A stretch of 64,000 nucleotides of DNA, taken from positions 62,001-126,000 of the forward strand of contig JAHEBH010000001.1 in NCBI GenBank assembly GCA_024642335.1, in the 5' to 3' direction. The position numbers were made by a program, and so were the translations under genes. Of the stretch, positions 41,659 to 51,949 are shown piece by piece (position 1 is the stretch's first letter; each line of letters begins with the position of its first letter). The notes under the pieces are model-generated. The model did no database searches. It saw only the letters and a program-made list of their open reading frames with translations, and had not been told where the DNA came from. This DNA is from Erythrobacter sp. Its GTDB lineage: Bacteria; Pseudomonadota; Alphaproteobacteria; Sphingomonadales; Sphingomonadaceae.

Positions 41659-43203
41659 ATGCGCGACCAGAATAGCTCGGACCGAGCTGGACATCTAATA
41701 GGGCATCCGATTGGCAGTGTTAGTCGGCGCACCTTCATCGGCGCGACTGGTGGCATGGCCGCCGCCACCGTGATGCCAGGCTGTACGACTTCGCAAGCAG
41801 ACCGAAGTGAGCTTTACTACCAGTCGATATCCCAGGTGGCTGCGCTGCTCCGGTCTGGTGAACTCTCTCCGGTTGAACTTACGCGTATCATGCTGGAGCG
41901 GATCGATGCGATCGACGGCAAGCTCAAGGCCTTTGCCACGATCACACCGGAATTGGCCTTGGCCGCCGCGCGCAAGGCGGAGGACGAAATCCGGTCAGGA
42001 ATCTATCGGGGAATCCTGCACGGCATTCCTGTCGCCTATAAGGACCTGTTCTACACGAAGGGCGTGAGGACGATGGGCGGCCTGGCCATCAATCGAGACT
42101 TCGTTCCCGACTATGATGCCACAGTCGTTGCGCGCCTGGCAGACGCTGGCGTGGTTCCGTTGGGTAAGTTGAACATGACTGAAGGAGCATTTGTCACCTA
42201 TGCTCCTGGCTTCGATATACCGATCAACCCTTGGAACGAGAGCTACTGGACGGGAGTTTCGTCCAGTGGATCTGGCGTGGCGGTTGCTGCGGGCTTGTGT
42301 TTCGCGGCACTTGGTAGCGACACGGCAGGGTCGATCCGCTGGCCGGCGATGGCAAACGGCGTTGTCGGCCTGAAACCGACATATGGCAGGGTCAGCCGTT
42401 ATGGCGTCATGACAATGAGTGAATCGCTGGACCATGTCGGCCCGTTTGCGCGTTCGGTCGAAGACGCTGCTGCGATGTTGCAAGCAATTGCCGGACAGGA
42501 TGAAAATGATTCAACGGCCTTAGCTCTACCATCAACTGACTTCTCGGATGCAGTCTCAGGGGATATCCGTGGGATGAAGATCGGGTTCGACCCAAATTAT
42601 GGAATAGATGAGTTCGGTTCGGGTTTGGCAGAGGCGATTTTGGTTGCAGTTGCGCAGATGGAAGCACTGGGTGCGGAAATAGTTGAGGTCAACCTTGGTG
42701 CGAACCATGAACTGATCGAAGAGACGCTGGATGCGCTTGGACGCGAAGTATACCAGTCACATGCACAGAGTTTCCCCTCACGAGCCAACGAATACGGCGA
42801 AATGTTTGCCGGTTTCCTCGCAGGAGCCCAGTCAATCTCTGACGAGACTTATGCGAAGGGAGTGGAGCAGCGTCGCATGCTCAATCTGGCATTTGAGGGC
42901 GAACTCGCGAAGGCAGATGTTGTTGTGGCCCCGACCGGAGTATCGTTCCCGGTGACGCAGGATCAATTGCGTGGAGCCGCCCCGGTAGTTGGTGATTATC
43001 TCTCTCAAACGCCTCTTTGGGCCACCGTGCCTGCGAATTTCGCCGGTACGCCGTCGCTCACACTTCCATGCGGCATGTCGCCAGAAGGCATTCCATATGG
43101 TATGCAATTGCTAGGGCAGCGGGTATCGGAAGCCTCGTTGATTAAGGCTGGCCATGCCTATGAAACCAGCACCGATTGGCACAGGCTGCATCCAGCAATC
43201 TAA
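41659..43203 (+). CDS. Tat-exported amidase-signature family protein
   Basis: A 514-residue amidohydrolase of the amidase-signature family. A twin-arginine signal, [11 protein letters not shown], is followed by a hydrophobic stretch and a possible lipobox (VMPGC). Catalytic features are the Lys in VAYKDLFYT, the Ser-rich [14 protein letters not shown] and the [12 protein letters not shown] strand. The substrate is unknown; homologues include amide and carbamate hydrolases. Base composition is somewhat AT-richer than greA and eno, consistent with acquisition. It stands alone, ending flush with the convergent DUF4170 gene. Confidence 0.88.
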   Translation: MRDQNSSDRAGHLIGHPIGSVSRRTFIGATGGMAAATVMPGCTTSQADRSELYYQSISQVAALLRSGELSPVELTRIMLERIDAIDGKLKAFATITPELALAAARKAEDEIRSGIYRGILHGIPVAYKDLFYTKGVRTMGGLAINRDFVPDYDATVVARLADAGVVPLGKLNMTEGAFVTYAPGFDIPINPWNESYWTGVSSSGSGVAVAAGLCFAALGSDTAGSIRWPAMANGVVGLKPTYGRVSRYGVMTMSESLDHVGPFARSVEDAAAMLQAIAGQDENDSTALALPSTDFSDAVSGDIRGMKIGFDPNYGIDEFGSGLAEAILVAVAQMEALGAEIVEVNLGANHELIEETLDALGREVYQSHAQSFPSRANEYGEMFAGFLAGAQSISDETYAKGVEQRRMLNLAFEGELAKADVVVAPTGVSFPVTQDQLRGAAPVVGDYLSQTPLWATVPANFAGTPSLTLPCGMSPEGIPYGMQLLGQRVSEASLIKAGHAYETSTDWHRLHPAI

Positions 43204-43431
43204 TCAAGCCCCCGGCAATTCCGGCTCGAGCAGCTTGTGCAGGTGGACGATGACATATTTCATCTCCGCATCGTCTACCGTGCGCTGGGCCCAGCCGCGC
43301 CATGCTTCTTCAGCGGCGGCATAAGAGGGATAGAAGCCGACCACATGAATGTCCTTCAGGTCCTGGAATTCGGTGCCCTGCGGGTCCACGACCTTGCCGC
43401 CCATGACCATGTGAAGGAGCTGTTTATCCAT
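43204..43431 (-). CDS. DUF4170 family protein
   Basis: A 75-residue cytoplasmic protein of the small alphaproteobacterial DUF4170 family, recognised from MVMGGKVVDPQGTEFQDL and GFYPSYAAAEEAWRGWAQRTVDDA. The C-terminus YVIVHLHKLLEPE is typical. The function is unknown. The stop is directly adjacent to the amidase stop on the other strand. Confidence 0.8.
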   Translation of the reverse strand: MDKQLLHMVMGGKVVDPQGTEFQDLKDIHVVGFYPSYAAAEEAWRGWAQRTVDDAEMKYVIVHLHKLLEPELPGA

Positions 43432-43516
43432 AACTGGACCTTTCCGGAAAATCTGCGGTGCGTTGCGGCGTTCTTAGGCGAATCGCCGTGTGCTGCAAGT
43501 GCGAAGGAGGCGAGTC

Positions 43517-44023
43517 TCAGTCTTTGCGCATGGAGCGGGCAAGAGTCTTGCCCAGATTGCGTGCGGTGATCCGCGCCGTATCGCTGGCGTTGTCGAGCTT
43601 GTAGGCTGCATCGCGCTTCACCTTGCGCGCTTTGTCGCCCAGTGCATCGTTGACGTCTTCCAGTCTGTCGACGCCGGTCTGCCGGATGTCGGCGGTCGAT
43701 TCCATCAGGTGCTCGGCGAAAGAGCTGACGGCTTCACTGCCCAGCGTCGCCAACCCAATGGCCTTCTTTCCCGCATAGCGGCCGGCCTTGCGGGTGGGAG
43801 AGTTCTTGAACAGGGCGCTGATGAGCACGCCCAGTGCAATGCCGCCTGCCACCGTGGCAACGGGATGCTTGCGGGCGAAGGCGGTGAATTCATCCTTTAC
43901 AGCCACGGCCTGTTCACCGATCTGCTCGAGTAGTGACGGCTCGCGCCTGGCATCATTGCGCGTCTGCGCAGCGGAAATACGCTCCTTGATGGCCTGGCGT
44001 TTTGCTTCTGTCGTGTCACTCAT
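43517..44023 (-). CDS. YqjD/DUF883-like membrane protein
   Basis: A 168-residue protein starting MSDTTEAKRQAIKERISAAQ. It is mostly amphipathic helix with one hydrophobic segment (VATVAGGIALGVLISALF near residue 60), preceded by FARKHP, a pattern seen in YqjD/ElaB-type ribosome-associated membrane proteins. A Lys-rich helical tail follows. The track ORF start 165 codons upstream is a shadow of the next gene in another frame. It overlaps that gene by 8 bases and is last of a four-gene operon. Confidence 0.7.
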   Translation of the reverse strand: MSDTTEAKRQAIKERISAAQTRNDARREPSLLEQIGEQAVAVKDEFTAFARKHPVATVAGGIALGVLISALFKNSPTRKAGRYAGKKAIGLATLGSEAVSSFAEHLMESTADIRQTGVDRLEDVNDALGDKARKVKRDAAYKLDNASDTARITARNLGKTLARSMRKD

Positions 44024-44405
44024 CGCTTGCTCCGGTGGCATCGTCTGATGCCGTTGCTTCTGTTTCCTCCATTTCGGAACTGGCTTCCGCTTCCGCAAGA
44101 GCCTCTTCCGCTTCGGCGAAAAAACCTTCGACCGCATCCATGATCGGCTTGCGGAACAGCAATGCGGCCATTCCGGCGAGACCCAGCGCCACGGCACCGC
44201 CAAGTTTGCCCTTGCTGTCGCCTGCCATGTCCAGTGCGCCATCTCCGAGCGTGCGGGCGAGGTCCTTCCCGCCCTCCAGCAGGCGCGCGGCGAGGCCCTG
44301 ATCGCCTTCCTCGCCCTTGATGATGGCGATATCGGTCTCGACATTGGCGCGCGCCGCATCACGCATGGCGCGATCTTCGGCAAGGCGTTGTTTGAGCGGT
44401 GACAC
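44016..44405 (-). CDS. Hypothetical protein, third gene of the envelope-stress operon
   Basis: A 129-residue protein with a Gly/Ala-rich hydrophobic stretch (LGGAVALGLAGMAALLF near residue 67) and an acidic Glu/Ala tail. The start appears to be GTG 44405 (SPLKQRLAEDRAMRD), separated from the previous stop by 3 bases; an internal ATG (MRDAARANVE) is an alternative. No family is recognised. Its place between holin-X-like and YqjD-like genes suggests a membrane partner. Confidence 0.65.
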   Translation of the reverse strand: MSPLKQRLAEDRAMRDAARANVETDIAIIKGEEGDQGLAARLLEGGKDLARTLGDGALDMAGDSKGKLGGAVALGLAGMAALLFRKPIMDAVEGFFAEAEEALAEAEASSEMEETEATASDDATGASDE

Positions 44406-44408
44406 CGG

Positions 44409-44822
44409 TCAGCTGCCCTCATCCGCATCGTCGTGGATGGCGGCCAACATGTCTCTCCAGGCGTTTCTCGCAATCCGCAGCAACAGGAGGACGGCCAGCA
44501 GCATGGCTCCGGCGACAACCGCTGTTGCGCCCCAGGCGGTCAGGTGCGGGGTAAGGGCAATGATCAGTCCGACGGCAAGCACTATCACGGCAAAGCTGGC
44601 CACAAGCACAGCCGCGAGTCCCATGCCGATGGCCCGCTTGATGCAGGCACCGACAAAGCCAGCGCGTGTCTTCTGATATGTCAGTTCCGCGTCAAAATAG
44701 GTGCGCGCGTCATGAACTAGGTCCTCTATGTCATCGACCAGCGAACGCTGCGCTCCGGGCGCATCTTCAGCGCCCGAAGGATCAGGCCGGGTGCCGGGCG
44801 TTTCCTCCCGCTCCAGGCTCAA
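44409..44822 (-). CDS. Holin-X-like (phage holin superfamily III) membrane protein
   Basis: A 137-residue protein with two adjacent hydrophobic helices (LAAVLVASFAVIVLAVGLII and AVVAGAMLLAVLLLL) after an N-terminal amphipathic region (DDIEDLVHDARTYFDAELTYQK). That pattern matches the chromosomal family annotated as putative holin-X, common beside YqjD-like genes and not a prophage marker. The start is probably TTG with CAGGTAG upstream, 6 bases after the previous stop. Confidence 0.72.
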   Translation of the reverse strand: MSLEREETPGTRPDPSGAEDAPGAQRSLVDDIEDLVHDARTYFDAELTYQKTRAGFVGACIKRAIGMGLAAVLVASFAVIVLAVGLIIALTPHLTAWGATAVVAGAMLLAVLLLLRIARNAWRDMLAAIHDDADEGS

Positions 44823-44828
44823 GACAGT

Positions 44829-45332
44829 CTACCTGCGGAACAGGCGTGAAAGCATGAAGCCGACAAGAGCCGCAATACCAAGCGACTTGCCGGGATTGTT
44901 GCGGACATATTCGCGCGCACCTTCACCAAGTTCCTCCACGCTCTTTTCCTGAAGCGTGTTAGCAGTGTTCTGCATGGAACGCGACGCGCTGCGGGCGTAA
45001 TCGCCATATTTCTGCCCGAACTTTTCATCTATCGAGGATGCATTCTCATCCACCACGCGGCTGAGATTGCCCAATGCCTCACCGGCCTTGTTCTTGCCGG
45101 TCGTTGCCAATTCACCGGCCTTGACCTTTGCGTCGCCTGCCCAGTCTTCACCGACGGCACGGGCATCACCGGCATAGGTGGAAGCCCTTTCACGTGCCTC
45201 GGTGGTGAGCGCGGCGGCACCAGCCTTCGCCTCGTCAAGCGCGGCGTTGAAGCGTGATTTCGCTTCAGCGGTGTTGGAAGGCGCATCGGCCTTTGCCTTG
45301 GTGGTTTGTGATTTGGTGGTCTTGCCAGCCAT
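44829..45332 (-). CDS. DUF883/YqjD-like stress protein
   Basis: A 167-residue, Lys/Ala-rich, mainly helical protein ending in a C-terminal membrane segment preceded by YVRNNPGKSLGIAALVGFML, the DUF883 signature, and RLFRR. The N-terminus (MAGKTTKSQTTKAKADAP) resembles a histone-like basic tail. DUF883 proteins associate with ribosomes or the envelope in stationary phase. It heads the four-gene minus-strand operon, diverging from eno. Confidence 0.8.
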   Translation of the reverse strand: MAGKTTKSQTTKAKADAPSNTAEAKSRFNAALDEAKAGAAALTTEARERASTYAGDARAVGEDWAGDAKVKAGELATTGKNKAGEALGNLSRVVDENASSIDEKFGQKYGDYARSASRSMQNTANTLQEKSVEELGEGAREYVRNNPGKSLGIAALVGFMLSRLFRR

Positions 45333-45467
45333 GGTTCTACCCTTTTCCTTGCCTTTGCGAGGATTATCCCCGCGGATTCCGGGCCAGCGTGCAATGCTGG
45401 ACCCGATAATATTCCAACGCGGCTTGCGCCGGCATCTTCCCCGGCATAGGAGGCCGCATACACCTGA

Positions 45468-46805
<1,338 letters not shown>

Positions 46806-46869
46806 GGCGGCGAAATACTCCTAGCGACTCATCGCGTCCGGCCTCGAGAGCACTGATCGGCCCTCGGTT

Positions 46870-47358
46870 TCAGCCGGGTGGTAAATCGCTGTTGAAGATG
46901 TCCGCCGCAGCTTTCCATTCGCCGTCGATCTTCCGCCAGACGACAACGTATTTGCCGGTGTCGGTCTGGGTGCTTCCGTCGGGTGCGACTGCCAGTGCAT
47001 AGGTCCCACGATCGAGGGCCATGTCGCCCGAGGCTGCCACGACGATTTGCTCCGGAACGATCGTCAGATCGAAGCCGGGCGTTGCCAGCAGCGATGTCCA
47101 AGTTTGCTGGATCGCCTCAGGTCCTATGCCAATAGCGGCGTTGGGCGGCATCACCGCGCCGTCTGCAGTGTACAGCGCTGCAATGCCCGCGGCATCATTG
47201 GCTTTCATGAGCTGGTGCCAACGGTCGACCTGCCCGCGGATTGCCTGCTCCTCGGCGCTGGTGTCGACAGTGGCGACTTCGGTAGCAGGCTGCTCGCTTG
47301 CCTGGCATGCAGGAACCAGCATAGCGATTGCGGAAAGTAACAAGAGCGAACTTTTCAT
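46870..47358 (-). CDS. NTF2-like lipoprotein (YybH/DUF4440-like)
   Basis: A 162-residue exported protein with a lipoprotein signal (MKSSLLLLSAIAMLVPAC). The mature domain is NTF2-like: QVDRWHQLMKANDAAGIAAL followed by YTADGAVMPP, ending KYVVVWRKIDGEWKAAADIF. This is the pattern of DUF4440/YybH proteins, some of which are ketosteroid isomerase-like. The ATG at 47358 has a near-perfect AAGGAGGTG upstream; the track start is 11 codons early. The physiological role is unknown. Confidence 0.8.
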   Translation of the reverse strand: MKSSLLLLSAIAMLVPACQASEQPATEVATVDTSAEEQAIRGQVDRWHQLMKANDAAGIAALYTADGAVMPPNAAIGIGPEAIQQTWTSLLATPGFDLTIVPEQIVVAASGDMALDRGTYALAVAPDGSTQTDTGKYVVVWRKIDGEWKAAADIFNSDLPPG

Positions 47359-47607
47359 AAGCACCTCCTTCGCTGAGTCAGCACATACCACCTGCAGCGG
47401 ATTTCATACAAGTTGGAAGATTTAAGAACCCCGCTTACGCGCGACACAATAATTCCTACACAAAGTGACCAATCTGCTGTGATTAGGGTGAAATTTCTTG
47501 CTAAGCCCAAAGCGATTCAGCGCGCGCGCAGTGGCCGTCCCCGTCCCTTCTGAAGCGCGTGCAAACCCGTCGCAAGGTCGTTGCAGATGGAACTCCGGGA
47601 AGCGGCC

Positions 47608-48564
47608 TCAGTTGCTCGCTTCAGTCAAGCTCGCCACCTGATCGTCGCTCAATTTCAGCGTCGCGCCTTCGATGAGCGGCGGCAATTGCTCGAGCGAGCG
47701 AGCGCTGGCGATCGGAGCGGCAATGCCGGGTTGGACATTGAGCCAGGCGAGCGCGATTGCGGGCAGGCTGGCACCGGTTTCCGCGGCCACCTTGTCCATG
47801 GCAGCGAGGACCGGCGGACCGACTTCGGCATAGTCCTTCACGCGTTGGGTGCGGTTACCCTTCTCGAAATCCTCTGGCTTGCGGTATTTGCCGGTGAGGT
47901 AGCCCGACGCGAGGCCGAAGAAGGGAAGCATGGCAATTCCGCGCGAGGTACAGAGCTGCTGCAATTCCGGGCCATAGGCTTTGCGAGAAACAAGATTATA
48001 TTCGTTCTGCAAAGCGGTGAAAGGCTCGGCTCCGGTGGCGTCGGCCGCTGCGAGCGCGGCAGACAGCCGCTCGGCAGTGAAGTTGGAAGCACCAAGCGAG
48101 CGAACCTTGCCGGCTTTCACTGTCGCGTCGAAAGCCGCAACGATTGCGCCAATCTCCAGTTCCTCGAAATCGCGATGGGCGTAATAGAGATCGAGATAAT
48201 CGGTCTGGAGGCGGTCAAGCGAAGCCCCAAGCGACTTCATGATCTCATCAGGCTGATAGAGATCAGGATCGCCAGCGGAGCCGGGTGCAAGTGGCTTCCT
48301 GGTGCTGAGCATTCCGGTCTTGGTGTGGATGCGCATTTCGCCACGAACACCGCGCGCGGCCATCCATTCTCCGATCACAGTCTCGGATTCGCCCCCTTTG
48401 TGTCCAGGGATCCACGCGGAATATACGTCTGCCGTATCGATCATGCGGCCGCCAGCTTCGTAAAAGGCATCGAGCACGGCGAAGGCCTCGTCGCCCTTGA
48501 CCGTCCAGCCAAACACATTGCCGCCGAGGACTAGAGGAATGCCTGCTATTGCTGGATGGCTCAT
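47608..48564 (-). CDS. Aldo/keto reductase
   Basis: A 318-residue NADPH-dependent oxidoreductase of the AKR superfamily (YghZ/Tas-like group). The catalytic tetrad is visible as Asp and Tyr in [11 protein letters not shown], Lys in IHTKTGML and His in [16 protein letters not shown]. Its ATG overlaps the ribH stop by 4 bases, so it is the third gene of ribBX-ribH-akr. The substrate is unknown; a link to flavin supply is only positional. Confidence 0.92.
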   Translation of the reverse strand: MSHPAIAGIPLVLGGNVFGWTVKGDEAFAVLDAFYEAGGRMIDTADVYSAWIPGHKGGESETVIGEWMAARGVRGEMRIHTKTGMLSTRKPLAPGSAGDPDLYQPDEIMKSLGASLDRLQTDYLDLYYAHRDFEELEIGAIVAAFDATVKAGKVRSLGASNFTAERLSAALAAADATGAEPFTALQNEYNLVSRKAYGPELQQLCTSRGIAMLPFFGLASGYLTGKYRKPEDFEKGNRTQRVKDYAEVGPPVLAAMDKVAAETGASLPAIALAWLNVQPGIAAPIASARSLEQLPPLIEGATLKLSDDQVASLTEASN

Positions 48565-48980
48565 GCGAACTTCTCCTGAATCGCGAGCAGGGCCATCGCG
48601 GCTTCGGCGGCGCCTGCCCCCTTGTTGCCCTGCGCTGGGTCGGCTCGATAGAACGCCTGTGCTTCATTCTCTGTGGTGAGGATGCCGTTGCCGATGGCTA
48701 TGCCGTCCATCGTCAGCGCCATAATGCCGCGCGCGCTTTCTCCGGCGACGATTTCGAAGTGGTAGGTCTCGCCGCGGATCACCACGCCCAGCGCGACAAA
48801 GCCTTCAAAGCGCCCGCTCTCTGCAGCGGTGGCGATGGCGCCCGGAACTTCCAGTGCGCCGGGAACGGTGAGTACGTCCACCTCATGTCCGGCAGCTTCC
48901 AGCGCCCCTTTCGCACCGGCGATCAGCATATCGTTGAGGTGGGCGTAGAAGCGGGCTTCGACGATCAGGAAACGGGCCAT
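48561..48980 (-). CDS. ribH: 6,7-dimethyl-8-ribityllumazine synthase
   Basis: RibH condenses the RibB product with the pyrimidine intermediate to give lumazine, the riboflavin precursor. It has 139 residues. The substrate site shows [11 protein letters not shown] and [18 protein letters not shown]; the C-terminus [14 protein letters not shown] is normal. The ATG overlaps the ribBX stop as TGATG; the track's TTG is one codon earlier. It uses the product of the gene directly upstream. Confidence 0.96.
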   Translation of the reverse strand: MARFLIVEARFYAHLNDMLIAGAKGALEAAGHEVDVLTVPGALEVPGAIATAAESGRFEGFVALGVVIRGETYHFEIVAGESARGIMALTMDGIAIGNGILTTENEAQAFYRADPAQGNKGAGAAEAAMALLAIQEKFA

Positions 48981-50290
48981 CAATTCTGTCCTTCGCAGGT
49001 AATCGGCCGCTCGCCGACGATGGAGAGGCCATAGCCCTCCAGGCCAACAAGCGAATGCCTGGTATTGGTGAGCAGTACCATGTCGCGCACGCCAAGTTCA
49101 GCGAGGATCTGTGCACCAACGCCGTAATCGCGCTGTTCGGGCGGGTCGTCGTCTGCGGGGCCAGCGGAGGCGGGGCCCTTCTTCTGCATCAGGATAGCGC
49201 GTGAGGCATAGTCGGGCAGGGGGCGATTGATCAGCACGACAACGCCCGCACCTTCCTTTCCAATGGTGCGCATCGCACCTTCCAGAAGGCCGTTGCGGCT
49301 GGTCGCCTGGGCAAAGATATCGTCGAACAGAGACATCGCGTGCATGCGCACCAGCGTCGGCCTGGCAGGATCGATATGGCCTTTGACCAGCGCCATGGTC
49401 TCACCCTTGGTGGCCTTGTTCCAGAAACTGATCGCGCGCCAGTCTCCGCCCCAATGGCTCTCGAAACGCGTTTCCTCGCGTTGTTCGACGAGATGGTCGT
49501 GCTGGCGGCGATAGGCGATCAGATCGCGGATAGTCCCGATCTTGAGGCCGTGCTTGCGGCCGAACCGGATCAGGTCTTCAAGGCGGGCCATCGACCCGTC
49601 CTCGTTCATGATTTCGCAGATCACGCCTGCGGGGTTGAGCCCGGCAAGCCGTGAGATGTCCACTGCTGCTTCGGTGTGGCCTGCACGGACAAGCACACCG
49701 CCCTCGCGGGCCACCAGCGGGAAGACATGCCCCGGGGTCACGATGTCGTCCGCACCCTTGGATGCATCGGTGGCGACGGAGATGGTGCGCGCGCGGTCTG
49801 CCGCACTGATGCCGGTGGTAACGCCCTCGCGCGCTTCGATCGCCACGGTAAAGGCTGTCTCATGGCGGGTGCGGTTCTTCTGGCTCATCAAATCGAGGCC
49901 AAGCGCTTCGACCCGTGCCTTGGTGAGCGCAAGGCAGATCAGTCCGCGACCATGCATGGCCATGAAATTGATCGCATCTGGTGTCGCCATTTGAGCGGGG
50001 ACGATCAGGTCACCCTCATTCTCCCGGTCCTCGTCATCGACGAGGATGAACATGCGGCCATTGCGCGCCTCATCGATGATCTGTTCGATCCCTACAAGCA
50101 CTGGTGTGTCGTCATTTTCGGTGAGGAAACGCTCCAGCTTGCCCAATGTCTCGGTAGTAGGGTTCCAGCTCGCCTCGGTGCAATCACGCAATGTGTTCAC
50201 ATGCAGGCCCGCAGCTCGCGCCAGCCCAGCGCGGGTCATCTTGCCCTCGTCGATGAATTCGCGAACGCGATTTTTGGTTTCTTCGAACAT
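48980..50290 (-). CDS. RibBX-type DHBP synthase with N-terminal HTH domain
   Basis: About 436 residues. The RibB half is intact: [20 protein letters not shown] near residue 80 and [16 protein letters not shown] near residue 208, so it should make dihydroxybutanone phosphate. The C-terminal RibA-like half lacks the three zinc Cys of GTP cyclohydrolase II; the only Cys there is near the end (TCEGQN). This is the degenerate RibBX arrangement, so ribA must lie elsewhere. Unusually, residues 1-60 form an XRE-like HTH ([19 protein letters not shown], then LGKLERFL). The start is [11 protein letters not shown]; an ATG at 50302 is possible. Confidence 0.9.
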   Translation of the reverse strand: MFEETKNRVREFIDEGKMTRAGLARAAGLHVNTLRDCTEASWNPTTETLGKLERFLTENDDTPVLVGIEQIIDEARNGRMFILVDDEDRENEGDLIVPAQMATPDAINFMAMHGRGLICLALTKARVEALGLDLMSQKNRTRHETAFTVAIEAREGVTTGISAADRARTISVATDASKGADDIVTPGHVFPLVAREGGVLVRAGHTEAAVDISRLAGLNPAGVICEIMNEDGSMARLEDLIRFGRKHGLKIGTIRDLIAYRRQHDHLVEQREETRFESHWGGDWRAISFWNKATKGETMALVKGHIDPARPTLVRMHAMSLFDDIFAQATSRNGLLEGAMRTIGKEGAGVVVLINRPLPDYASRAILMQKKGPASAGPADDDPPEQRDYGVGAQILAELGVRDMVLLTNTRHSLVGLEGYGLSIVGERPITCEGQN

Positions 50291-50303
50291 GGATATCCGC
50301 ATA

Positions 50304-50321
50304 ATCACATTTAAATGTGAT
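50304..50321. promoter_or_regulatory. 18-bp perfect palindrome upstream of ribBX
   Basis: ATCACATTTAAATGTGAT is fully self-complementary and lies 14 bases upstream of the ribBX ATG, in the 118-base gap shared with the divergent flavin reductase. It is a good operator candidate, possibly for the HTH domain of RibBX itself. A single TCACA half-site recurs about 15 bases further upstream. No FMN riboswitch is present. Confidence 0.6.
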
Positions 50322-50408
50322 AACAAGCATAGAAATCACACCGGATTGTTCCCATGTTCCGACTTGCACCTTTCACATCGGCACCGCATTGGGAGCATTG
50401 GAGAATTG

Positions 50409-50918
50409 GTGACCGATTCAGTGCAGGAAAAATCCGAACTTCTTGATGTCTTCCGCAATGCCATGCGGCATGTGTCGGCGACAGTCTATGCGGTGACAAC
50501 CAGCCATCGTGGGCAGCGCTATGGAATATTGGCCACTGCCGTAAACTCGGTGAGTTTCGACCCGCCCTCGCTGCTCGCCTGCATCAATCGGGATGCCTCT
50601 GTGCACGATCCTCTCGTGCAAGAGGGGAAGTTTTGCGTGAATGTACTCGCCCAAGCCAATCGCGATGTCGCCGAGCATTTCATGATCCCGACCGCGCCCG
50701 ATCGCTTTTCGGTCGGGAACTGGATGGATGTCGCGGGCGCCCCCGTTCTGGAAAGTGCGCAATCGAGTTTCGTATGCCGCTTGGCCGCAATCCACCAGTT
50801 CGGCACGCACAGCATCGTGATCGGTGAACTGCTGGAGGCCCGGCATCGCATGGATGCGGCACCGCTCACCTATTTCGACCGCGGCTATCTCGATATTGCC
50901 GGCGCGACAGAGCATTAG
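50409..50918 (+). CDS. Flavin reductase family protein
   Basis: A 169-residue FMN-binding NAD(P)H:flavin oxidoreductase of the HpaC/NtaB type. Signature stretches are HVSATVYAVTTSHRGQRYGI, AVNSVSFDPPSLLACIN and FCVNVLAQANRDVAEHF. No ATG is suitable; GTG 50409 with GGAGA upstream is chosen, TTG one codon earlier being an alternative. It diverges from ribBX and shares the palindrome-containing gap, linking flavin synthesis and use. The partner monooxygenase is not in the window. Confidence 0.87.
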   Translation: MTDSVQEKSELLDVFRNAMRHVSATVYAVTTSHRGQRYGILATAVNSVSFDPPSLLACINRDASVHDPLVQEGKFCVNVLAQANRDVAEHFMIPTAPDRFSVGNWMDVAGAPVLESAQSSFVCRLAAIHQFGTHSIVIGELLEARHRMDAAPLTYFDRGYLDIAGATEH

Positions 50919-50950
50919 GCCATGATTGAAACAGGGGTTATGATTTGAAC

Positions 50951-51949
50951 ATGCGATACCTCGTCACCGGTGCGGCGGGCTTTATTGGCGCAGCAGTTTC
51001 CGATGCCCTCATGGTGCGCGGGGACGAGGTTATCGGCATCGATAACCTCAACGACTATTATCCGGTTTCTCTAAAGATGGCGCGCCGCGACCGCTTGGCG
51101 CACCTTCATCCGGCGCGCTTCACCTTTGAACGGGTTGATTTTGCGGACCATCGCGCTTTGGCCGCGGCATTGGATGGTCAGCACTTCGACCGCATCGTCC
51201 ATCTCGGCGCGCAGCCCGGTGTGCGCTATTCGCTGGAGAACCCGCGCGCCTATATCGAGGCCAATGTGATGGGCCACCTCAACCTGCTCGAACTGGCGAG
51301 GGACAGGCAGATCGATCACATGGTCTATGCCAGCTCCAGCTCGGTCTATGGCAACGCGTCGAAAGTGCCCTTCTCGGTGGACGACCGGGTGGACCATCCC
51401 GTCTCGCTCTACGCCGCCACCAAGAAGTCCGACGAGCTGATGAGCGAGACCTACGCCCATCTCTACAATATCCCGCAAACAGGACTGCGCTTCTTCACCG
51501 TCTATGGCCCGTGGGGCCGCCCCGACATGATGGTGTGGAACTTCACCGCCAGGATCCTGGCGGGAGAGCCGATCCCCGTGTTCAACGAGGGCGAGGTCTG
51601 GCGCGACTACACCTTTATAGACGACATCGTGTCGGGCGTTGTCGCCTCGCTGGACCATCCTCCGGCCAATGACGGTTCGGCCAAGCCCGGCGGGAGCACC
51701 AAAGCACACACCATCTACAACATCGGCAACCATCGCTGTGAAAAGCTGCTCGACGTGATCCGCGTGCTCGAAGATGCATGCGGTAGGAAAGCGGAAATGC
51801 AGATGCTGCCAATGCAACCCGGCGACGTGTTGCGCACCTTTGCCGATATCGACGCAATCCAGCGCGACCTGGGTTATCAGCCGACAACGTCGGTCGACGT
51901 CGGCATTCCCCGCTTTGTCGAATGGTACCGCAAGTATCACACGCTATGA
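50951..51949 (+). CDS. NAD-dependent UDP-glucuronate 4-epimerase-like protein
   Basis: A 332-residue extended short-chain dehydrogenase. The NAD motif is GAAGFIG near residue 7; the catalytic YxxxK is in SLYAATKKSDELMSE, and SSSSVYG precedes it. DNLNDYYPVSLKMARRDRL and GVRYSLENPRAYIEAN mark the UDP-glucuronate 4-epimerase (LspL/CapI) group, which makes UDP-galacturonate for capsule or LPS. The track start TTG 50945 has better spacing from AGGGG; ATG 50951 is used for protein reasons. It converges on the next gene with a 6-base overlap. Confidence 0.9.
   Translation: MRYLVTGAAGFIGAAVSDALMVRGDEVIGIDNLNDYYPVSLKMARRDRLAHLHPARFTFERVDFADHRALAAALDGQHFDRIVHLGAQPGVRYSLENPRAYIEANVMGHLNLLELARDRQIDHMVYASSSSVYGNASKVPFSVDDRVDHPVSLYAATKKSDELMSETYAHLYNIPQTGLRFFTVYGPWGRPDMMVWNFTARILAGEPIPVFNEGEVWRDYTFIDDIVSGVVASLDHPPANDGSAKPGGSTKAHTIYNIGNHRCEKLLDVIRVLEDACGRKAEMQMLPMQPGDVLRTFADIDAIQRDLGYQPTTSVDVGIPRFVEWYRKYHTL

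Noticed and set aside
44409-44822. Prophage signal from a holin-like protein
   Set aside because: The protein belongs to the chromosomal holin-X type found beside YqjD-like genes; no other phage gene, integrase or att site is nearby.
50304-50345. CRP/FNR-type site near the ribBX palindrome
   Set aside because: The half-sites are in the TCACA...TGTGA order, opposite to the TGTGA...TCACA arrangement those regulators use, and the other pairing has wrong spacing.
50291-50408. FMN riboswitch ahead of ribBX
   Set aside because: The conserved RFN element boxes are absent from the short upstream gap.
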